A DNA stretch of 64,000 nucleotides from Diplosphaera chodatii (taxonomy: Eukaryota; Chlorophyta; Trebouxiophyceae; Prasiolales; Stichococcaceae): NCBI GenBank assembly GCA_032358165.1, contig JAALGY010000017.1, forward strand, positions 496,001 through 560,000, given 5' to 3'. The position numbers and the translations under genes are program-made. Under the pieces are notes generated by a model that saw only the letters and a list, made by a program, of their open reading frames with translations, was not told the origin of the DNA and did not search any database. The number at the start of each line of letters is the position of its first letter. The first letter of the stretch is position 1. Positions 56,052 to 64,000 of this stretch are shown here, piece after piece.

Positions 56052-59000
56052 ATGCAGGATCAACATGCGCAGGTTGCGGCACCGCAGCGCTCTCAATCCT
56101 TGAGCCAGCTGCCGTCCGAGCTGTGGTACCTGATCCTGCAGCATGTGCGTCAGGATAACATTCCGGCGATTGCTGCCACTTGCCGTGCTTTTGCGGAGGT
56201 GATTCGCAACCCGCAGGTGTGTGAGTCCGACGCGCAAGCTTGGCAGCGCATGCTAGTCTATATCGTACTGTCATTGCACACCTGCCTGCAGCATACAAGC
56301 GACAGCATGTGTTCTGATATTCGCCCCTGTCGTGCTGTGTGGACTTGCAAGGGTTGTGCAACAGCCATGCATGGTGTCTGCACCTGTTGCAGGCACTGAT
56401 TTGGCACCCGCTGCGTGCGGGGCCCCGTTTTGACTGGCAGAGGCTGGCAGATTATGTGCAGCAACGCATCCGAGGTAGCCTACCAGCATAGCATGCACAT
56501 TCTTACCTACACATTGCGCGCCAACAGTTCACTCACTTGCGAACCTTCCATCGGTGATGTCACTCTCAGGAGCAGCTCAAGGACCGCCGGCAGTGTCTGT
56601 TTGCTGTTTGTTGCAGCGATGATGAGACGCTGACATGATGCAGGCGTGGATGGCCTCAGCTTGACGCTGGACCTGGATGCTGATGGCCCGAGTAGGCGGA
56701 CCTGCCACACGGTGACCAGCGTCAATGATCATTACTACGTCCTGCACTTTGGCCTCCCGCGGCTGCTGGCGGCCTGCCCGACGCTGGAGGCGCACCTGCA
56801 CATCACTGGCAGCAGCCCCTTTATGGGCTGCGACTTCCAGCTTGCACAGGTTCGAGAGACATTGATCCGGGCGCATTCATCCTCAGGACTTGGGCACAGT
56901 CGTGCTGATGCAGGCAACTGTGACAATGGTGGCAGCTGCTGCCAATCGAACTGCGGGTGCTGCTCGACTCCTGCAGTTTATGGCCTCTGTGCATGTTACG
57001 TTAGATGGGCAAGGCTGTAGCTCGTGCTCACCGCTGCAGTATGCATCGAGGCTTCCAAGCTCCTGTGTGTTCTGATGTCAATGTTTGGTCTGTCGAGTCC
57101 ACTGCATGTGCATGCAGGACCAGCACGACATCAATGGGCTCCAGCACTTCCTGCACCCTTGCAGCCTCGACAGCCTGACAGCAGTCAGCAGCCTGCACCT
57201 GGCGCCCAAGCACAACAGTCACAATGTGAGGTTCCAGGAGTTCAAGGTATGGCTGCAAACCCCTGGGCACTGTTTTGAAAAGTCAGCACCTCAACCTGTG
57301 GTGCCAGTGCGCAGCGCGAATGTGAGCTGCAAGAAAGCATGCCGCCCAACGCAAGATGCATCAGATTCAGTACCAAATAGTGTATGCAGGCTCTCACACG
57401 ACTTTGCCTTCTGCACAGATGCTATGCAAGCTGACACAACTACAGCACCTGACGGTGGCAGCTGCAGTCCCCCGTGTCGATGATGAGGACGATGACGAAG
57501 AGGATGACGAGTCGTGGAGTTTTGGCCTTGCTAAGATGCCTGCCACAGTGTCGCAACTCCAAAACCTACGTTCGCTGAGGTTGCTGGGACACTTTGGCCT
57601 GCGAAGGCTGCCTCCAGAGTTCTTCATGCTGAGCAGGTGAACCTCGTGGCTGGCAACTAGTGAGCTCCTCTCTTGCAGCGTTTCAATTAGCAAGAGATAT
57701 CTCTGCTGGGCGATGACTTTGTGCCAAGATCACCGCTTGAAGCTTGCTTGCCTGAAACACACTGCTGCATCCGAAGTTCTGACTACTGTATAGGCTGACC
57801 CTCCTCGACATAAGCGCTTCAGCAATCTCGGAACTGCCAGAGGGTTTCGGGCAATTGACGGCGCTGCAGGAGCTTCACAGCAATGCTGACCACTCATACA
57901 ACCGCACCGTGCGCCCTTGGACGCTCGTGATCAACAGTGCTGACCAATGCACACTGACTGATCCAGATGTAGCCTGCCGCGGTGCTACTTAACATTTTCA
58001 TATGCAGGTGCTTACGACAACTGTGACGCTATGCAGAACTTCCTCACGCTCGGAGCCCTGACGCCGCTGCAGCGCCTGACGCACCTCTCGCTTCGAAGCA
58101 TGCATCTGAGGCTGGGACCAGATCAGGCGCTGCTGCTGCCGCCTGGCCTGCTGCACTTGGACCTGCACGGAATGCTGTGAGTAGGCGGCTCCCTCTGCAT
58201 TCTGCGTCGTTTTGTCAGCCATTAGGCTGAGCAGCACGCAGTGCTCAAAACTGTTGTCACTTTGTTTGCCGGCAAATCATATCCATGTGCTGTCCCACAC
58301 TCAGCTACTCGTTATGCAGCTGCTCCGCTGTTACGGCTGGTGCAGTGCAGTCGAATGCTCCTGAATGCAGCCGGAAGCGCAGTCCTCGGCGTGGCAGGCG
58401 CACGCCTCAGTCTAACGCTAGCTGAGGATTCAACTATCAATTGCGCCTGAAGCATGTGGCCCATGTTTGCAGGCTTCATCGTCCATGGGGACTTGTGCTC
58501 TGGGAGCCGCAACCGCAGCTGCAACCGTTGCGGGCGCTGACAAACCTCGACCTCTCATGCTACGCAATACCGCCACACCGTGCCTTGATGATACCTGAGG
58601 CGCTGACAACCATGACATCTCTCAAGGTGATCGCTGGTCGTGTGTACGGCTTCCAATTGTAAGCTGGTTGTGATCAAGGCTGGTGTCAAGCGCATGTGCC
58701 CCTCAGTTGAGATTCTAGTGGTTCTTCATTTGGTGGCTGCCCTGACATAGCCAGTGGCATGTGGTACATGGTGATGACGAATGACACGAACAGGTGCTGT
58801 GAGGACCTAAAGTCGAGAGCTCTGACCGTCACAGGCGATACACAGTGTACAGTGCATGTTGAGCGATGCCTGCTGTGCGCGCCGGTGCCTTGAAGGCTGC
58901 AGAATGTGCTGCGCAGAGGCTGTATCTGCACTACAACGCCTTGCGTGACCTGGGCGGGGCGGGCAGCAGCGAAGCATGGCTGGGGCGCCTCACGGAGCTG

Positions 59001-60097
59001 AACCTGTCCACCAATCGCCTGGATGCTGTGCCGAAGGCGCTTGCTGCGGCGACATCGCTGAAGCGGCTGGACATGCATTGGCAAGACGGGTGAGATGCTG
59101 CGCAGGGGCAGATGTGGTGCCTGACCTGTCCGGCCTTCCGCTTGAAGATGGACTAAACAACCTGGCATGTTTGTTCTGTGTCATGGCCACATGCCATAAC
59201 GTTTCCATTTTGCTGTGTGTTGGCAGCATGCCCAATCGCAGAGACGCACACCTGCTACCAGTCGACTATGTTGCTGCGCGACACACCGTCAGCCTAAGGT
59301 GTACCTCGTTTCTGACGCTGCTGTTTGGGTGTCTATAGATGTTGACACTACCTTGCAAAATATGCCGCAGGTACAGTTTCAACGTCGGAAGCCTTACAAC
59401 ACTGCACGCTCTCACGAACCTCACCTTCTTGGACCTGAGGTCAGTTTGGGACTATTGGTGCCAACCACAACATACAGCAAGCCAAAGCCTGGTGGCTGCT
59501 GCGGCCACCCTCCGGCAACACAATCCCATGCTGAAGGTACCCTCTGCGATGCACACTTCTCAGGGCACCGCATCGGGGCATCCTTTAACCACCTGGTATG
59601 GCAACACGCCAGCAGGCCAGCAGATGTTCGCATGCACTGGAGGGATTGGCTGCCTGCTCACTGCACTGCAAATGCCATACATGGACGTGAATCTTGTACG
59701 CAACTTAGCCAGCCCATGCAGCCTTGGGTTGCAGCACCCGCGGGCATGCTTGACCTGCGGTGTGCTTTCATGCGGCACAGGCTGCCAGCTGCTGTTGGCA
59801 TGCCAGTTTTGCTGGGTGCACAGTCCATCCAACATCAGTGCATCCAAAGGCAATGCCAGCAGAAGACCTGCAAGTGCAGAATGTTGCCTTGGCGTAAGTG
59901 CTGATGCTGCTGCACAGGTGGAGCTGTCTCCCTGCTCGGTGCCGCTGGATCAAGAGCAACGGGTCAGTACAGGTCCGACGGACAGTGGACCAGTCGATCA
60001 GCTTTCAGTGAGAGCACCAACGACAGGCGCATCCTCCTCTCAAGAAGGTTGCCCGCAACAAGATGACGATGGCAGCACCAAGGCACGGGGTCGCTGA
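56052..60097 (+). CDS. F-box/LRR protein FBL-e
   Basis: ATG 56052 (MQDQHAQVAAPQRSQS), F-box LSQLPSELWYLILQHVRQDN; linker RFDWQRLADYVQQRIRG (~56395-56472); YYVLHFGLPRLLAACPTLEA (~56644-56850); LQHFLHPCSLDSLTAVSSLH (~57115-57245); LRR with an acidic insert DDEDDDEEDDESW then LAKMPATVSQLQNLRSLRLL (~57419-57638); LTLLDISASAISELPEGFGQ (~57795); LTHLSLRSMHLRLGPDQALL (~58010-58178); LRALTNLDLSCYAIPPHRAL (~58495-58626); LTELNLSTNRLDAVPKALAA (~58905-59090); LTTLHALTNLTFLDLRSVWD and LRQHNPMLK (~59371-59535); tail ELSPCSVPLDQEQRVSTGPT (~59919), stop 60097. Some introns are long, with open frames (59536-59918). The tail is polar and unlike the acidic tails of FBL-b and -d. Inferred SCF substrate receptor. 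Confidence 0.8.
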
Positions 60098-60297
60098 GTT
60101 TGTCGAAGATGCTTATGTGATATACAGAGTACTCATGATGGGGTCCTGGTGCAGCTGTGCACTTGCAGGCGTATGCGCAACACAAGTGTATGACTGTGCT
60201 CCTGCCCGATGCTGCTCAGGCTGCTGTGTCAGGATTTTGCGTTCTGCTGTGGTGCCATTGCTTTTGAGTCGACCGTCATACCATTGGATTCCACCGA

Positions 60298-60319
60298 CCG
60301 TCGGCGCAGCAAACGGCGG
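60298..60319 (+). promoter_or_regulatory. 22-bp split dyad upstream of FBL-f (left arm altered)
   Basis: CCGTCGG, 8 bases (cgcagcaa), ACGGCGG. The right arm and spacing are exact, with two transitions in the left arm. It ends 158 bases before ATG 60478. Confidence 0.55.
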
Positions 60320-60328
60320 TCCTGATGG

Positions 60329-60347
60329 TGACTCATTGGAGACACCA
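60329..60347 (+). promoter_or_regulatory. TGACTCATTGG block shared with the FBL-e 5' flank
   Basis: Identical 19 bases to 55901-55919, again 9 bases after the split dyad; the flank between this block and the ATG also aligns, up to the shared GCAGCAAATGCA before the coding start. Confidence 0.7.
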
Positions 60348-60477
60348 ACGGCATTGCAATTTCGCAAGCACGGGAAGCGCTCCACTTCCAAACACTGATC
60401 CCTCAGCCCTGTCTCAGTGCGCCAATCACGCTTCCTGCAACGCAGCCACCCCTGCGCGTGTTTGAGGTTGTCGTCAT

Positions 60478-63400
60478 ATGCAGCAAATGCAAGATCCAAG
60501 CATGCAGGCCGCGGCGGCAGAGCCGATGCTGCTCTTCAATCGACTGCCACCCGACGTCTGGTATCAGGTCCTGCAGCATCTGCGCCAGAAGGACATGCTG
60601 GCGCTTGCTGCCACCTGCCGTGCATCAGCAGATGTTTTCCGCGACCCGCAGGTACACTACTTTGGCGAGCATGCTGCACGGCTGATTACTTGCTAGGTCA
60701 TCTGATCAGAGGTGGCACGCGTCTGCGAATGCGACCACTGACCGGATATGGTATTGCCATGAAAAAAACCTCCGTGATTTGCATCGGTCGCCAGGCTCTG
60801 ATCTGGCGGCACCTGCACATGGAGGGCGACTTTAGCTGGCAGAAGGCAGCAAAGTACGTGGAGCAGCGACGCGCAGGTCTGCTGCCACCACCCTTCATGA
60901 CACTTGGAACGACAGTGTTTTGCAATTTGTAGCGACTCAGCTCTAAGGCGCGCTGCGGCACTTCTGCCATATACCGCAAACACCATGTCAGCACCGCACC
61001 CTATTGCAAGGGTAGCTGCAATGATGCGTCACGCCCTGAAAACATATCCTCTGGTAGCTCAGGAATAACGTTTTGAGTTTGCGATGCATGCCATGCGCTT
61101 TGCGTCCGTTCAGTGTGATGCCTATCTGGCTCAGGTGTGAAGTGCGTCAGCTTGGCACTGGATCTAAAAGCTGGCGATCCGGACCAGCACCCTGTGCACA
61201 CAAGCCACACGGCGGACGATCATTGGCATGTCCTGTACTTCGGTGTGCCGCGGCTGCTGGACGCCTGCCCGAAGCTGAGGCTGCGGCTGAGCATCACCGG
61301 CGGCAGCCCCGTAGTGAATGGCTACACCACCCAGGTGCGCGTGTCAGCCATCTTGCATGTGGTGCCTCAGGCATCATGACCGATGCTGATGCACACCTGC
61401 TGCACCTTGGTGTCAACCACACGCCTGCAGTGGCTGGTGCCAAGGGATTAGCTCAAGTCAGGGCATGAGGCGCAGGTCCTCCTGTGTGCGGAAGTGCTGC
61501 AGCTGCTCTTCAAAGCGCAGATGGGGATATGTGTTGCCGGCGCAGTGCTTGCCAGGGGCTGTTGCACCGTGTGTGCCAGGCGCTCTTGACGCAGGTTCTA
61601 TGCTGCTGGCTGCAGGATGGTGGTGACTGGGCAAAACATCTTTCCTGGTACCACTCCATGTATCTTGACCTACCAACATCGCTGCGAGGAGTCCAGAGCC
61701 TCAGCATCCTGAACATGCACTACAGCATGTCTTGGTGGGACCGCGAGCTCGAGGTGCGAATCCGGCAGTGGGCTAGCTCTTTATTGGCACTGCCCATGGT
61801 GAAGTGCAACGGTGCCAAATTTGGCTTTCGCATGCCTGTTTGCAACAGTGCACCTGCTGTGTTGGAATGCAAATGGCGTACAATGTCAGCCGGGCTTTGA
61901 TGAGGCCCAGTCCACTGGCAGGTGCTGTGCGAGCTGACCAACCTGCGACAGCTGGAAATAACAGCCGTCAGGGTTGAATATGAACAGACAGGCATTGCAG
62001 AAATTCCCGCTGCCGTGTCGCAGCTGCAGCTGCTGCGCACGCTGCGGCTGCGGGGTCACCGGCACCTGAAGACTCTGCCTCCGGAGCTGTTCACACTGAC
62101 CAGGTGAGGCTTACAGCAGTATCTATATAGAGCAGTATCTATATAGATTGCACACAGAGTAAAGGGCAGCGAGGTGTGTGCTCGTAGCACCCGCCAGGGT
62201 GGGGTTGGCATGATACATTATTGGCACCCCTGGTTTATTGGCCCAGTCTTCAGACCGTGGTATGCATGATCACCACAGCCACCTGAAGTGACCTGCATAG
62301 CTGCCTAGCGGTCAGGTTGCCACAGCAGCGGGGCTGGTGTGCTGCTACAGGGGCTGCAGGTTCTGACTGACACAGGTCCCAGCAAATCTATCTGCACATC
62401 TCGTCAGACCGCCTTCCCGTGTGTGTCCAGCACACGTTACTGGCTGCTGCGCAGGCTGACGAAGCTCGACATCAGCGGCTCAACGATTCTCGAGCTGCCA
62501 GAGGCCCTGGGGCAGCTGACGGGGCTACGGGAACTTCGCAGGCGCCCCGACTATCCACACGATTTAATGGCCTTGGTGTGCCCTTTCAAACCTGAGCTGC
62601 AGATGGTCGATGCTGCAGCATGTCTGCTCTAGGAGCTGGTGCGAGCCGTGGTGGCCCTATATACAATTTTGGTGTCAAATGTCCGACCCGCATTGCAATG
62701 CAGGACGACCTCATCGTGGATCGCTTGGCGCTGCTGCCGCTGCAGCGCCTGACATGCCTCCAGCTGCGCGAGCAGTCGTTGAACGTGAGCACAGCCGGTG
62801 GCCAGCACCTGCTGCTGCCACCCACCCTGCTGCGTCTGGACCTGCGCGAAAGCATGTGAGTTTGCTTGCGCTGCTGGCTCGACATTGTGCAGATTCACTT
62901 GGTCCCTGCGTGCGCCACTAGAGCGGCTTTCAGCTGCTGACTGCTGCCACGCCCTTGCAAACGGAAGCTGGCTGCTGGCCTCTGCACAGGAGTCCTGGCT
63001 GTAAGCCTGTTGAAAGTGTTAAAGGTTTACGCCCCAGAAACCTGCAATATGCTTCCGACACACTTCTGCTTGTGCTGCCATCACCGCATAACTGGCTTTT
63101 ACACAAGGCACATTGCAATCTGCAGGGGCTATGCGCTACAGTGCCGTGGTGTGTCGCACCTGCTGGCACGGCTCCAAAGGTCATCATATCCGGGGCTCGG
63201 TGGCAACTGACGAGCGTTGTGTGCACTGTCCATAGTGATGACGACTACTATGGCCTGCGCCTGCTGCCGTCGCAGCCGCTGCCGGCGCTGACGTACCTCG
63301 ACTTTGGGCGGGCCATGCCGCAGAAGGGGTTCATAGAGCTGGACATATCGATGCCAGAGGCGCTATCGACCATGACATCGCTGCGGGTGAGCACACTGGC

Positions 63401-64000
63401 TGGACACATGATGGTGCAAAGGGATAGCACAGGTCTCGTGATGGCAGCTCTCTACCCAATTTCAGCTCTCAGCTCATATAGCGATGGACTGAAGTGCTTT
63501 GCACAAGGCTGTGGCAAGCATTGCAGAGTGTACTGCGGTTGTCAACCCATGGGTACTGCCGGGACACCCATGGCTGCCCATCCTTGCCATCGGTCACCGC
63601 CAGAAATTGAGCAGCAGCGCTCCACCATGGGCGCGAATGCGTCCTCCCTATCAAGTAACCATGCACACTCAGACCCTAATCCTCCAGGTGCTCCTGCTGG
63701 ACGGCAACGACTTCCGGGACCTGGGCGAGGCGGTGAAGTCTCCAGGGTGGCTGGCCCACCTCACACGGCTGGACCTGTCCCACAACCGCTTCACCGCCGT
63801 GCCGGCTGCGCTGGCGGCGGCGTCGGCGCTGCGGCGGCTCCGCATGCAGGGGCAGGAGTTTGCCATGTGAGGCGCTGCGCTCTGCCATTCAACACCTCAG
63901 TCATCCGGCCTGCAGTGCGACTCTGGTAGCAGCTACCCTGCGTCATGCATGTTGACCATGTGCAGCAGTCAAACTGCTATCAAGGGGTCTGGCTCTGCCA
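60478..64000 (+). CDS. F-box/LRR protein FBL-f, 3' end beyond the window
   Basis: ATG 60478 (MQQMQDPSMQAAAAEPM), F-box LLFNRLPPDVWYQVLQHLRQ; linker FSWQKAAKYVEQRRAG (~60795-60876); HVLYFGVPRLLDACPKLRLR (~61136-61334); LPTSLRGVQSLSILNMHYSM (~61617-61755); LRR IAEIPAAVSQLQLLRTLRLR (~61922-62104); LTKLDISGSTILELPEALGQ (~62455); LTCLQLREQSLNVSTAGG (~62702-62856); LPALTYLDFGRAMPQKGFIE (~63237-63387); LTRLDLSHNRFTAVPAALAA (~63689-63867). The GITTLTLLDLE-type exon and the tail are expected after 64000. Inferred SCF substrate receptor. Confidence 0.78.
62115..62146 (+). repeat. 16-bp tandem duplication in an FBL-f intron
   Basis: AGCAGTATCTATATAG occurs twice in a row (62115-62130, 62131-62146). Confidence 0.9.

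Overview
The window is nuclear DNA of a green alga, most likely a trebouxiophyte (Chlorella/Coccomyxa-like). Genes are cut into many short exons joined by GT-AG introns of about 100-350 bases with strong GCAG acceptors. The coding sequence is GC-rich, and there are alanine/proline/glutamine-rich linkers. Several products are plastid proteins of the plant lineage: the sulfolipid synthase SQD2, a GIY-YIG/CGFS monothiol glutaredoxin and ribosomal protein bS21. No tRNA, rRNA, CRISPR or intact transposon was seen. Gene boundaries were read by eye from splice signals, codon phase and protein families, so first and last exons are the least certain parts.

Layout. 0.03-6.1 kb (+): a multi-exon TPR-like protein with a long low-complexity N-terminus. 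7.5-12.6 kb (-): two paralogous F-box genes in direct tandem; copy A has a 1-base frameshift relative to copy B. 12.6-14.2 kb: no gene, but a perfect hairpin. 14.2-17.7 kb (-): N-myristoyltransferase. 18.1 kb (+): plastid-type bS21. 19.0-21.1 kb (-): GRXS16-type glutaredoxin. 21.2-22.6 kb (+): unknown membrane protein, probably plastid-targeted. 23.7-27.2 kb (-): an F-box/LRR gene. 28.1-30.2 kb (+): family I inorganic pyrophosphatase. 30.9-35.1 kb (-): MFS antiporter-like transporter, head to head with SQD2 at 35.3-39.7 kb (+). 40.6-64.0 kb (+): a tandem array of five F-box/LRR genes, the last one cut by the window edge.

The accessory part is the F-box/LRR family (one inverted copy plus five in tandem). 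Each gene has about 11 exons, and each exon carries one recognisable module: F-box, a W-rich linker, an HYYVLHFGLP block, several LRR blocks and a variable C-terminal tail. F-box/LRR proteins normally act as SCF ubiquitin-ligase substrate receptors, and a rapidly duplicating set with diverging LRRs and tails fits a changing set of targets.

The strongest new signal is non-coding. All six family members carry, 160-390 bases before the F-box ATG and in gene orientation, a 22-bp split dyad: CCGCCAG, eight variable bases, ACGGCGG. The arms and their spacing are kept while the eight central bases differ, which suggests a shared regulator of the whole family.
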